Source: Mesorhizobium onobrychidis
Lineage (GTDB): Bacteria; Pseudomonadota; Alphaproteobacteria; Rhizobiales; Rhizobiaceae
Direction: 5' to 3'
Length of the DNA: 64,000 nucleotides
Assembly (NCBI RefSeq): GCF_024707545.1
Contig: NZ_CP062229.1
Location: 6,429,501-6,493,500 of the forward strand
Positions 16,587-25,171 of this stretch are shown here, piece by piece; the first letter of the stretch is position 1; the number at the start of each line of letters is the position of its first letter. The translations under genes were made by a program, and so were the position numbers. The notes beneath the pieces are model-generated. The model was not told where the DNA came from and did no database searches. It saw only the letters and a program-made list of their open reading frames with translations.

Positions 16587-17855
16587 TCAACCAAACACGT
16601 CGTGCGTGAAGGCGTCATACCAGCCTTCCGCCGCGCGCGCAGCCTGCCGGCGGACCTCGGAGCTTTCTTCAACCTTGCTGACGAAGCTGATGACGCTCTT
16701 GAGCTTCCCGTCGACGGGTTTGAAGCTGATGGCGTTGCTGAACGCATCGTCGGGGGCGAGATAGGTGTAGCAGGTGTTGAACAAATGCGCCGGGAAACGC
16801 GCTGATCCGGTGAGATCGGCCGCGATGGCAAAGGCGCAGGCCTTGGCCTGGCTGTTGGCGCAGAAGGCGGATTTCGGCATATCCCCGCCGATGATCGCGT
16901 CGCCGACCAGATGGACACCGGGCTGCAGCGCCGATTCGAAGGTGACCGGATCGACCGGACACCAGCCCGACCGATTGGCGAGCCCTGCCTGCTGCGCCAG
17001 GCGTCCGGCCATTTGCGCCGGGATGACATTGGCCACCGCGGCCTTGAATGTTGCTCCCGCGGTGATCACCGACCGGGTCTTCGCGTCGATTGCCGTGACC
17101 CCGCCGGTGAACTGGGCCGGCAGCCATTCGATCATTCCCGGATAATGGCGGTTCCAAGCGTCCTGGAACAGGTCCTGCGCGTTGAAGCTGTCTTTCGCAT
17201 CGAGGATCAGAATTTTGGCCTTGGGTTTGCGGCGCTGGAAATAGGATGCGACGAGCGAAGCGCGCTCGTAGGGGGCGGGCGGGCAGCGAAACGGATTCGG
17301 CGGAGCAACGAGCACGAACAGCCCGCCGTCCTCCATGCTTTCCAGTTGCTGGCGCAACAGCCTGGTTTGCTGCCCTGCATTCCAGGCGTGCGGCATGATC
17401 TCCATCGCCGCCTCATCATAGCCCTCAAGCGCCCCATCCCTGAATGCGATGCCCGGCGCAACAACGAGACGGTCGTAGCCGAGCGTCGAACCGTTGTTCA
17501 GCGTGACGGTCTTCGCCGCCGGGTCAATCGCTTCGGCGGACCCATGAACGACGGTGATGCCGTATTGTCTTGTCAGCGCTTCATAACCATGGGTGAGCTG
17601 TTCCAACGGGCGAAGCCCGGCGAGATGGAGATTGCTGAAGAAGCAGGTCGTGTAGACCTGCCGCGGCTCGACCAGGGTCACGTCGATGGTCGTGGCGCTG
17701 GCGGCAAGATATTTGGCGACCGTTGCGCCGCCGATGCCGCCGCCGATCACGACGACACGCGCCTTGGCCTGGCCTAGCGCCATCCGCGGACGCAGCGCCG
17801 TCAGCAACGCTGCTCCCGTTAAGCAACCGAACTCGCGACGCGTCCAGGATTTCAT
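16587..17855 (-). CDS. fccB: Flavocytochrome c sulfide dehydrogenase, flavoprotein subunit (FccB/SoxF-like)
   Basis: A 422-residue periplasmic FAD protein of the FCSD/SQR family that oxidises sulfide and passes electrons to a cytochrome partner. It has a Tat-type leader (WTRREFGCLTGAALLTALR), the Rossmann motif VVVIGGGIGGATVAKYLA, the redox cysteines in YTTCFFSN and PFRCPPAPYERAS, an FAD segment VHLVGDAIIGGDMPKSAFCAN, and the FCSD C-terminal domain (NTCYTYLAPDDAF). The start overlaps the stop of the cytochrome c gene by 4 bp, the usual FccA-FccB pairing. A degenerate copy of its 3' end sits at 14467-14560. Confidence 0.92.
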   Translation of the reverse strand: MKSWTRREFGCLTGAALLTALRPRMALGQAKARVVVIGGGIGGATVAKYLAASATTIDVTLVEPRQVYTTCFFSNLHLAGLRPLEQLTHGYEALTRQYGITVVHGSAEAIDPAAKTVTLNNGSTLGYDRLVVAPGIAFRDGALEGYDEAAMEIMPHAWNAGQQTRLLRQQLESMEDGGLFVLVAPPNPFRCPPAPYERASLVASYFQRRKPKAKILILDAKDSFNAQDLFQDAWNRHYPGMIEWLPAQFTGGVTAIDAKTRSVITAGATFKAAVANVIPAQMAGRLAQQAGLANRSGWCPVDPVTFESALQPGVHLVGDAIIGGDMPKSAFCANSQAKACAFAIAADLTGSARFPAHLFNTCYTYLAPDDAFSNAISFKPVDGKLKSVISFVSKVEESSEVRRQAARAAEGWYDAFTHDVFG

Positions 17856-18202
17856 GGCGGGTTCCTTCCCTGCGCTGCGACATAGCGCGCGACGCTCGCG
17901 ATCTCCTCGTCGCTGAGCGAGAGCGCGATAGCGTGCATGATGTAACTGGGGCTCTGGCTCGCCCGGTAGGCAAGCATGGCGCTGGTGAGCCTGTCCTCGC
18001 CGAGCCCGATGATGGGGGGAATGCCTTTGTCGTGGCCATCGAGGCGATGGCAGGACGCACAGGTCGCGGCGAGTTGAGCGCCTTGATCGGCGCCCGCCGC
18101 CGCTTCGGATTGGCTGACGAGCAGGACGAAGCCTGTGGCGATCGCAAATCCCACGACGAGGCGCATGCTGAACGCCCGTCTTTTTCGGAGTTTTGCGGTC
18201 AC
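17852..18202 (-). CDS. Small monohaem cytochrome c, partner of the FccB-like flavoprotein (FccA/SoxE-like)
   Basis: A protein of about 116 residues with a signal peptide (MRLVVGFAIATGFVLLVSQSEA), one haem site CASCH and a distal methionine in PSYIMHAIALSLSDEEI, which matches the class I cytochrome c fold. I favour the GTG at 18202, after GGGTGGGAGC, which adds a basic N-region; the ATG at 18166 is the alternative but lacks a good site. It lies between soxZ and the flavoprotein and overlaps the latter by 4 bp, so it should be the electron acceptor for sulfide or sulfane oxidation. Confidence 0.85.
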   Translation of the reverse strand: MTAKLRKRRAFSMRLVVGFAIATGFVLLVSQSEAAAGADQGAQLAATCASCHRLDGHDKGIPPIIGLGEDRLTSAMLAYRASQSPSYIMHAIALSLSDEEIASVARYVAAQGRNPP

Positions 18203-18256
18203 GCTCCCACCCAACTCGTCACACCACAATTTGCGCAGCTGAATTGCGCCGCCACC

Positions 18257-18583
18257 TCAACCGACCGTGAGCTGGTGCGACAACGCAAAGACGGCACCGC
18301 CATCTTCTTCCCAAACGAAATCGAGCCGGCCGCTCTCCGTCGCGCGCAGGGAAAATTCGAAGAACGGATTGGCCGAAATCGCCTCGTGGAGATCGACACT
18401 GAACACCACGGTTTCGTTGTAGCGGCAGACAAACTTATTGATGATCTTGCGCGGGATTACATTGCCTTGATCATCATGGCGTAGCCCTGTTTCCATCTGA
18501 TGGCTGATGATGGTCTTGACCTGAAAAATCTCTCCCTTCGCCGCAGTGTTCGGCACGATCACGCGTGGTGTCGGGGTGGTCAC
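18257..18583 (-). CDS. soxZ: Sulfur carrier complex subunit SoxZ
   Basis: A 108-residue protein of SoxZ length with the family segments IFQVKTIISHQMETGLR, GNVIPRKIINKFVC, DLHEAISANPFFEF and GRLDFVWEEDGG. SoxZ pairs with SoxY in the periplasm; SoxY's C-terminal Cys carries the sulfur substrate. The start is GTG with a GGAGAGAG site, 15 bp after soxY. The catalytic SoxAX, SoxB and SoxCD genes are absent from the window, so this YZ pair probably works with the adjacent flavocytochrome rather than a full Sox cycle. Confidence 0.93.
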   Translation of the reverse strand: MTTPTPRVIVPNTAAKGEIFQVKTIISHQMETGLRHDDQGNVIPRKIINKFVCRYNETVVFSVDLHEAISANPFFEFSLRATESGRLDFVWEEDGGAVFALSHQLTVG

Positions 18584-18598
18584 TGTCTCTCTCCGATC

Positions 18599-19045
18599 TC
18601 AGGCACAGCCATCCGTGGCGACACGGACCCACGTCGTGGTCATCAGCAAGACGCCGTCATTCATTTCAGCGACAGCGACGACGTGTTGCGGTTTGGCAAG
18701 TCGGATGCGTGTCGACACGCGAGGTAGACTGCGTTGCGGGACGAAATGGAAACTGGCGACTTCGATAAGCGGGTTCCGCGGCGCGAACACGCGCATCTGC
18801 CTCACATGGTCGGCCTCGGTCATGGGGCTGTCGATGTCAAGACTCATGGGCACGGTGTAGCCGGTCGGGAAGTCCGCCGGCATAATCAGGCGAAGGCGAT
18901 CTGATCTCGTGGCCGTCCGTCCGATGAGTTGCTCGACGAGATCCAACGCTTCATCGTTCGCACGCGCGCTCGGCGGCGAGAAGAGCGCGACTCCGGCAAA
19001 TCCCGCACTCCCGGCGATCAACACATCGCGGCGCGTCAAGCTCAT
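18599..19045 (-). CDS. soxY: Sulfur-carrier protein SoxY (atypical C-terminus)
   Basis: A 148-residue protein starting at the ATG after GGAGG (a TTG at 19060 also opens the frame but is less likely). It has a Tat-like signal (SLTRRDVLIAGSAGFAGVAL) ending at ARA, then conserved SoxY segments such as YTVPMSLDIDSPMTEADHV and NPLIEVASFHF. Canonical SoxY ends in a flexible Gly-Gly-Cys-Gly-Gly swinging arm. Here the last residues are ATDGCA, so the carrier cysteine is kept but the glycine arm is shortened. First gene of the soxYZ-cytochrome-fccB run. Confidence 0.88.
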   Translation of the reverse strand: MSLTRRDVLIAGSAGFAGVALFSPPSARANDEALDLVEQLIGRTATRSDRLRLIMPADFPTGYTVPMSLDIDSPMTEADHVRQMRVFAPRNPLIEVASFHFVPQRSLPRVSTRIRLAKPQHVVAVAEMNDGVLLMTTTWVRVATDGCA

Positions 19046-19269
19046 TGTCCCGGCCTCCAAACCCTGCCACCTCTTTAGGCCACTCTAAGAACACATCGGC
19101 GGCGGCAGGCGGCGCACTCGGACACATCAGTGCGGCAGCTTCTACCAAATTTAGCACCGACACCCGCTGGGAGCAATCTCGCGGAAGTGCCCATGGACGC
19201 CCTTGAAACCAATGCATTCTGTTCAACAACGATATTCAACTTGCACGATGGAGTTTGCGGCGGGCTGAA

Positions 19270-19572
19270 AACCAATAGAAGCGTTGCACCGACGGCGGCT
19301 CGCGTCTGCTCTGTGATCTCGAATTGTACCGGCCGCCCCGTCTTCCTTTGGACAATCACTGCTCGGTCGCGAAACTACGCCGGAAAGCGCAATGTCGCCG
19401 ACCGTGATGGTGACTAGGTCGCAACCTCGAAGCTTGCTCGATGGCGAGATTGAAGAGGTGCCAGATCCCGTTCCGCGCCGGACATCTGCAGTCGTGTTCT
19501 AATGCTCCAAACCTCGCGCGGTTTGAGAGGAGGCTTCTGACCGACGATGTGGCCTCTGTTCCTGTTAGACAT
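19270..19572 (-). pseudogene. Decayed tyrosine recombinase (phage-type integrase) N-terminal fragment
   Basis: From the ATG at 19572 the minus strand reads MSNRNRGHIVGQKPPLKPRE, then VWSIRTRLQMSGAERDLA. After a frameshift comes LFNLAI, then in another frame KLRGCDLVTITVGDIALSGV, and after a third shift VQRKTGRPVQFEITEQTR followed by AAVGA, where homology ends. These pieces, in this order, are the start of the short site-specific integrase common in Mesorhizobium and relatives. At least three indels and loss of the catalytic C-terminal half (the R...HxxR...Y residues are gone) make it a pseudogene. It marks this gap as a former insertion site. Confidence 0.8.
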
Positions 19573-20447
19573 GGTCCTTCTCCATGCCACCTTCCGCAGC
19601 CGCAGCGCTCAACACGAGCAAGCGAATCTAACAATGGGCTGTGAGAGCGTCGCCGAGGATTTCAGCCTAGTGGGCTCCCGGTCGATCGAAGCCGCGAGCC
19701 GGCAATGGGCGCAGTCGCGCCATTTGTCGACTTTTGCCTTGGACACGTCGAAGGTCACGATCAGATCCCGTTCCGACCCTTATGGTCCTAGGCGCGACGA
19801 GCAGCTCTGGAGCGCTTCGCCTCGACCGTTGCTGAGCCAGCCCATGAAGCCAGGAGACCACTTCGCAACGAGGCCTTGTGCTCTGACGGGTCGATGGGCT
19901 GTAGCGCGTCTTTTGTTCCCATCGCGGCTGAGGAAGCGGGGCGTCAGTCAGGAAATGACCGATAGCATTGACAATGCACCAAACCCTCCTCGCCTTTGGT
20001 CCGTTGGACCGATGACGCTGCCGAGATTTCCCCATTTCTCGTCTGCGTTGTCGGTCTCTTTTTTGGCCGGGCGGGCGGCAACTCGTTCGGATTGCCCTTT
20101 AGTGGGGGAGCGTCACCTGCACCGATTAAGCGGTTCAGTGCCCTGCGTTCTGGCCCTTAGGAATGTGTCTCGTGCCGAATGCCGTTGTTGAACGGTAAAA
20201 AGGGGGCTGTTTGTGGAGGCGTTCAGTATTAGGCGCTGGGGCCATCTGGTCCCGTCATTGCGTGCCATTGCTCGATGTGCGGGCCCGTTTGAGCGCCAAG
20301 CGACACACACCATGGCCAGCAACGGTAAGACTGTGATACCATTGCATAAGCTGCGTCGCCGCCGGCAGACTGCCGTTTCCGCGAAGCCGGACAAGCGCAG
20401 TGCTCAGTATCGTAAGTCTCAACCCGATGAACAAGTAGCCGCGGATT
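19573..20447. other. Intergenic region upstream of nuoH, no supported gene
   Basis: Roughly 0.9 kb between the integrase remnant and nuoH. Long open frames exist (for example the plus-strand frame that runs into nuoI), but their translations are arginine-rich and unlike known proteins, as expected of high-GC non-coding frames. The nuoH promoter must lie here; I could not assign a convincing box. Confidence 0.4.
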
Positions 20448-21434
20448 ATGGAACTTGTCGTCGCCCTTGGCCTGATCGCCTTCAAGGTCGCGTTGCTGAT
20501 TGCGATCCTGCTGCTGCTGCCTTTGCCGCTGACCTGGGTGGAACGCAAGATCGCCGGGCACATCCAGCAGCGGATGGGGCCGATGCGCGTGGGGTGGCAC
20601 GGGCTGCTGCAGCCGGTGGCGGACGGCATCAAGCTCTTGACCAAAGAGGACCACATCCCGGCCGAAGCCGACCGCTTCCTGTTCAAACTGGCGCCAATCC
20701 TGGCGCTCGCCCCGCCCTTTGTGGTGTTCGTCGCGATCCCCTTCGGCGAAAGCATCTCGGTCCTCGGTCACGAGATCACACTCTACGTCTCCAACATGAA
20801 TGTGGCCCTCCTTTTCGTCTTCGCGGTGATCGGGATCGAGGTCTATGGCGTCATCTTCGGCGGCTGGGCCGCGAACAGCAAATACGCGGTCCTGGGCAGC
20901 CTCAGAACCTGCGCGCAGATGATCAGCTACGAGATCCCCATGGGGTTCGCGGTCATCGGCGTGGTCATGCTGGCGCAATCCATGAGCCTGCTCGATATCG
21001 TGCGGGCACAGGCCGATGTCTGGAACATCGTCTACCAACCGGTCGGGTTTTTCGTATTCTTCGTCGCCGGGCTGGCCGAAGCGCAGCGCATTCCATTCGA
21101 CCTGGCGGAGGCGGAAGGCGATCTGGGGGCCGGGTTCCATACCGAATACAGCGGCATCCGCTTTGCGTTCTTCATGGTCAGCGAATACGCCGTCATGCTG
21201 CTGGTGTCGGTCCTGTCGGTCATCCTGTTCTTCGGCGGCTGGAACGGCGTGCTGATCCCGTTGCCGCCGCTCCTCTGGTTCGCGCTCAAGGTCGCGTTCT
21301 TTCTCTATGTGTTTATGTGGTTCCGCTTCACCTTCCCGCGCTATCGATACGACCAACTGATGGCGATCGGCTGGAAAGTCTTGCTTCCACTGTCACTGGC
21401 GAACATAATAGTAACAGGTGTTGCTTTCCTTTGA
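20448..21434 (+). CDS. nuoH: NADH-quinone oxidoreductase subunit H
   Basis: A 328-residue membrane subunit that joins the peripheral arm to the pump and helps form the quinone chamber. Family motifs are intact: WVERKIAGHIQQRMGPMRVG, the cytoplasmic loop with EAQRIPFDLAEAEGDLGAGF and HTEYSGIRFA, and eight helices. It starts a plus-strand mini-operon (nuoH, nuoI, CBS protein) that converges on the end of nuoG. Most bacteria keep nuoH between nuoG and nuoI on one strand; here it and nuoI are inverted relative to the other eleven nuo genes. Confidence 0.95.
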   Translation: MELVVALGLIAFKVALLIAILLLLPLPLTWVERKIAGHIQQRMGPMRVGWHGLLQPVADGIKLLTKEDHIPAEADRFLFKLAPILALAPPFVVFVAIPFGESISVLGHEITLYVSNMNVALLFVFAVIGIEVYGVIFGGWAANSKYAVLGSLRTCAQMISYEIPMGFAVIGVVMLAQSMSLLDIVRAQADVWNIVYQPVGFFVFFVAGLAEAQRIPFDLAEAEGDLGAGFHTEYSGIRFAFFMVSEYAVMLLVSVLSVILFFGGWNGVLIPLPPLLWFALKVAFFLYVFMWFRFTFPRYRYDQLMAIGWKVLLPLSLANIIVTGVAFL

Positions 21435-21457
21435 GGGCCACTCCAAGCGAGGCGGCG

Positions 21458-22024
21458 ATGTCGCGCGCACTGCACATAAGTGGAACATGGATCGGCTGGG
21501 CATTCTTCGCCGATCTAGCGGGCGCCTTGGCGCTGACCTTCGGCTACATGTTCTCCCGATCCGTGACCATGCAGTATCCTGACAAGGAAAAATGGTTGCC
21601 CTATTCGCGTTACCGCGGGCATCACTTCCTGAAGCGCGACGAGGAGGGCGAAATCAAATGTGTGGCATGCGAACTCTGCGCGCGGATTTGTCCCTGCGAC
21701 TGCATTGAAGTCGTCCCCTACGAGGACGAGAAGGGCAACCGGCGCCCGGCAAAATTCGAGATCGACATGGCCCGGTGCCTGTTCTGCGGGCTGTGCGAGG
21801 ACGCTTGCCCGGCGGACGCGATCGCGCTTGGCCAACAGTACGAATTCTCGAGTTTTTCCTCGCGTGACCTGGTGGTCGGACGTGACGATCTGCTCGGCAA
21901 ACCGGGCAAGGCGACGACCGGCGGCGGTGTGGTCGCGGCGCGCCTGAACACCGAACAGGACGTGCTGGTCGAGACGAGCGAGCCGCAGGGATACAACTGG
22001 TGGCGGAATATCCGCCGAACGTGA
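21458..22024 (+). CDS. nuoI: NADH-quinone oxidoreductase subunit I (2x[4Fe-4S])
   Basis: A 188-residue ferredoxin-like subunit carrying clusters N6a/N6b next to the quinone site. Both cysteine sets are visible: CVACELCARICPCDC and CLFCGLCEDACP. The ATG at 21458 follows AAGCGAGGCGGCG, 23 bp after nuoH. The first 45 residues include a moderately hydrophobic stretch (WAFFADLAGALALTFGYMF). The C-terminus is longer than in E. coli and ends in SEPQGYNWWRNIRRT. The ribosome binding site is modest. Confidence 0.95.
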   Translation: MSRALHISGTWIGWAFFADLAGALALTFGYMFSRSVTMQYPDKEKWLPYSRYRGHHFLKRDEEGEIKCVACELCARICPCDCIEVVPYEDEKGNRRPAKFEIDMARCLFCGLCEDACPADAIALGQQYEFSSFSSRDLVVGRDDLLGKPGKATTGGGVVAARLNTEQDVLVETSEPQGYNWWRNIRRT

Positions 22025-22063
22025 ACGCGCGGCAGCCGTCAAGCCGGAGCACAGGAGGCTCAG

Positions 22064-22504
22064 ATGCTTGTCCGCCAAATCTTGAAGACCAAATCTCCCG
22101 AGCTCATCTCGGTCACACCAGATCAGACGGTCGTAGAAGTCCTGCGGCTGTTTCGGGACAACAACATCGGATTCGTGGTCGTCAGCCGTTCGCCCGGGGA
22201 ATGCCTGGGCACGCTGTCGGAGCGGGACTGCTGCTATGCGGTGGCTGAATACGGAATCGAGGCGCCCACAATGCGGGTCGCCGACATCATGAACCGCAGT
22301 GTGGTGACCTGTTCGACACAGGATTTGCTGCCCTTTGTGATGTCGCTCATGACCGACCGACGCACGCGCCATGTGTTGGTCATGGATGGCGACGCTTCTG
22401 TCGGCGTGGTGAGCATCGGCGACGTGGTCAAGCACCGGCTCGACGAATTGCTCCGTACCGAGCAAGCGTTGAGCGATTACATTGCCGGGACCCCTTATCA
22501 CTGA
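22064..22504 (+). CDS. CBS-domain-pair protein
   Basis: A 146-residue cytoplasmic protein made of two CBS motifs: residues 10-60 (SPELISVTPDQTVVEVLRLF, DNNIGFVVV, GTLSERDCCYAV) and 72-130 (VADIMNRSVVTCSTQDLLPF, RHVLVMDGDASVGVVSIGDV), followed by a helical tail (VKHRLDELLRTEQALSDYI). Such pairs bind adenine nucleotides or NAD-type ligands. It follows nuoI by 39 bp with an AGGAGG site and ends 23 bp from the convergent nuoG end. A related CBS protein lies at the far end of the complex I cluster, suggesting a regulatory link to NADH oxidation (inference). Confidence 0.9.
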   Translation: MLVRQILKTKSPELISVTPDQTVVEVLRLFRDNNIGFVVVSRSPGECLGTLSERDCCYAVAEYGIEAPTMRVADIMNRSVVTCSTQDLLPFVMSLMTDRRTRHVLVMDGDASVGVVSIGDVVKHRLDELLRTEQALSDYIAGTPYH

Positions 22505-22527
22505 GGATGCAAACCCGGGGGAGCCGA

Positions 22528-25140
22528 TTAGGGTGAACTGCCCGGAAGCTCGGCAATGCCTTGGCCGCGATTTTCAGGGCGCGCCCCGACTCCGGTGGCG
22601 AAGGCAGCGTGCGCCTTTTGAACCTCCACCGGACAAGGGTATTCGCCCCGCCGCATAAGGCTGTTGAGACGCAGGTCTCTATAGTTTTCAGGCACGAACA
22701 CGAGGCCCGGGGGAAAATGCCTGTTGACCTTGAGCTGCGCCCTCAGTTCGCCCTGGGCGGATCGCACGACCACCTGATCGCGATCCGAAAGGCAAAGCTG
22801 CGCGGCGTCCCACGCGCTCATCTCAACATATGGGTCATCCGCCACCGTATTCAGGATCTCCGAGCGTTCGGAAAGATATCCATTGTGGAACAGGCAGTTG
22901 CCGGTGACCAACATGAGCCGGTCGGCCGCATTCGGGTTAGGCGGAGGGGCGAAGAACTCGCCAGCCGGCGGCGTCGAGTTCGCCGTGGTGAATGCTCCGT
23001 CGGCGCCAAGCCCGTCCTGCGTCAGCCCTTGGTAGGCCGGAACCAGCCGGGCGATCTCGCCGAAGATTTCGCCTTGCATCGACGGTTGCAATGCCTGGTT
23101 GCGGAGCGCTGCGACGAAGTCGAAGATCGCCAGATTGCCTCGCGCCTCGAAGGCGGGCTCGCGGAACTTGCAGACCTTCTGGGTCCGGCCCTCATTGTTG
23201 GTGAATGTGCCGGATTCCTCGCCATAACCCGCCGCGGGCAGGACGACATCGGCCAGGCCCGCCGTATCCGTAAGGAACGTGTCCTGCACGATCAGGAGAT
23301 CGGCGGCGCCAAGTGCCCGCTTCACGAATCCCCGGTCGGGACAGGCCATCAGGGGGTCGCTTCCGGCGATATAGAAGGCGCCCATCCGCCCCTCGTCACA
23401 GAGCTCCAGCATGGCGTCGAGATCCGCGCCCGGTTCAGGCGGAATTTCGGCGCCCCAGGCCCGTATGAGAGTTGCGCGCGCCGCATCGTCGGCGACCGGG
23501 CGCAGCCCCGGCAGCGCCGCCGGCAGACCCCCCATGTCCCAGGCGCCCAACTGGTTGGCACGGTCGAACAGGAACTGCATCGCCGGGCCCTTACCGAGTG
23601 CGCGGAGAACCTGCAAAAGGTTGTTGAGCTGCTGCAGCGTCACGCGCGCTTCGGGTGATCTCAGGAGGTCGGCGCTGACAAGCACGGTGACGCTCCGACC
23701 TTCCAGCAGCGCGGCGGCCAGACGGTCCGGCCCGTCACTGTCGGTGGTCGCTGCTGACCCGCCGGTTGTCGCGCTGATGTCCGCAAGACCATCGCCCGGC
23801 AAGGCCTGTCCGGCCGCCGCCAGCAGCCCGGCCACCACCGCGGCAAGGCTCGCCGCCTCGCCGCCCGGCCGAACGCGAACGACCACCCGGGCATCGGCGT
23901 CCAGACGGGATGGCCGCGCCGAGAGCATGAGCAACCCGGTCTGCTGCTGCCGCGCGCTGTCTCGCAGCAGGTATTCGGTGACCGGGTTTTCGTCGGTCAC
24001 GTTGCCCCCGACGACAAGCACGCAGTCGTTGCCGATCACCTCCTCCAGCGGCGCGCGGGTGTAGAAGCCCGCCACCAACGGGCCGAGCGTATCGAAGGGC
24101 GTGGACCAGCGCGACGAGCAGTCGATGTTGTTGGTCCGGAATACCGTCCGCATCAGCTTCTGGAACTGATAAAGCACCTCGTTGGGCAGGCGCGGCGAGG
24201 CCAGCCCGCCCGCAGCCTTGCTCTCGACGGCCGACAGGCGCCGGCGCAGGTAGTCCCCGGCTTCGTCCCAGGAAACCGGAACCAGTGCGCCGTCACGACG
24301 GATCATCGGCCGCTTGATCCGGTCCCGGCTCCCGACGAAGTCAAGGCCGAAGCGCCCCCGAACGCAGAGCGTTTCGCGATTGACGCCATGCTCCCACTTC
24401 GAGCGGACCCGCATGAACTCGCCCTTGCGCGCGCCGACGGTGAGCTGGCAGCCGGTGCCGCAATGCGGGCAGACCGTGTCGGTCTCGACCAGATCCCAGG
24501 GCCGTGCCTTGTAGCGATAGGGGAAGCTCATCAGCGCGCCGACCGGGCAGACCTCGACGCAATTGCCGCATTGGTCGCAACTCGCGAGACTGCCCTCGAA
24601 GCCGGTGACGGCGGTATCCATGCCTTTTTCGATGGTGCCCAAGGCGACCGCGCCGACCACGTCCTCGCACATCCGGACGCAGCGCTGGCACTGGATGCAG
24701 CGGTTGACGTTCATGATGATCACGGGGCTGAGACGGATGTCCGCGGAGTGGAACACACGTTTGGCATCGCGGAATCGGCTTTCGCGGGGCCCGTACGCCA
24801 TCACCTGGTCCTGAAGCTCACATTCGCCGCCCTTGTCACAGATCGGGCAGTCGAGGGGGTGGTTGGCGAGCAGCATGTCGAGCATGGAAGAGCGCGTTTC
24901 GTCGATCAGGGGCGTGTTCGTGCGCACCACCATGCCGTCGGTGACCGCGGTGGCGCAGGAAGGCTGCAGCCGCCGTTGCCCCTCGATCTCCACCAGGCAC
25001 ATGCGGCAGGAGGCCAGCGCCGGCAGCCGCTTCAGATAGCAGAAGGTCGGGATTTCGATGCCCAAACGCTCGGCGGCCTGCAGCACCGTAGAGCCTGCCT
25101 CCACTTCCAGCGTTTGTTCATCGATCGTGACGCTAACCAT
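22528..25140 (-). CDS. nuoG: NADH-quinone oxidoreductase subunit G
   Basis: A subunit of about 870 residues and the largest of the peripheral arm. The N-terminal [2Fe-2S] domain (TFCYLKRLPALASCRMC), the His-Cys site for N5 (NHPLDCPICDKGGECELQD), the 2x[4Fe-4S] ferredoxin part (CIQCQRCVRMC, CDQCGNCVEVCPVGAL) and an additional CPHCGTGC set as in N7-type NuoG are followed by a molybdopterin-oxidoreductase-like domain. I chose the ATG at 25140 because residues before it (an Arg-rich lead from 25218) would overlap nuoF; the ribosome binding site is weak. Last gene of the minus-strand nuo operon. Confidence 0.93.
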   Translation of the reverse strand: MVSVTIDEQTLEVEAGSTVLQAAERLGIEIPTFCYLKRLPALASCRMCLVEIEGQRRLQPSCATAVTDGMVVRTNTPLIDETRSSMLDMLLANHPLDCPICDKGGECELQDQVMAYGPRESRFRDAKRVFHSADIRLSPVIIMNVNRCIQCQRCVRMCEDVVGAVALGTIEKGMDTAVTGFEGSLASCDQCGNCVEVCPVGALMSFPYRYKARPWDLVETDTVCPHCGTGCQLTVGARKGEFMRVRSKWEHGVNRETLCVRGRFGLDFVGSRDRIKRPMIRRDGALVPVSWDEAGDYLRRRLSAVESKAAGGLASPRLPNEVLYQFQKLMRTVFRTNNIDCSSRWSTPFDTLGPLVAGFYTRAPLEEVIGNDCVLVVGGNVTDENPVTEYLLRDSARQQQTGLLMLSARPSRLDADARVVVRVRPGGEAASLAAVVAGLLAAAGQALPGDGLADISATTGGSAATTDSDGPDRLAAALLEGRSVTVLVSADLLRSPEARVTLQQLNNLLQVLRALGKGPAMQFLFDRANQLGAWDMGGLPAALPGLRPVADDAARATLIRAWGAEIPPEPGADLDAMLELCDEGRMGAFYIAGSDPLMACPDRGFVKRALGAADLLIVQDTFLTDTAGLADVVLPAAGYGEESGTFTNNEGRTQKVCKFREPAFEARGNLAIFDFVAALRNQALQPSMQGEIFGEIARLVPAYQGLTQDGLGADGAFTTANSTPPAGEFFAPPPNPNAADRLMLVTGNCLFHNGYLSERSEILNTVADDPYVEMSAWDAAQLCLSDRDQVVVRSAQGELRAQLKVNRHFPPGLVFVPENYRDLRLNSLMRRGEYPCPVEVQKAHAAFATGVGARPENRGQGIAELPGSSP

Positions 25141-25171
25141 GACTTCTTGCGGCCTTCTCCCTGCGCGCTCC

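Noticed and set aside
20213..21457. Long plus-strand frame leading into nuoI
   Set aside because: It is out of frame with nuoH and shows no protein features; NuoI begins at 21458.
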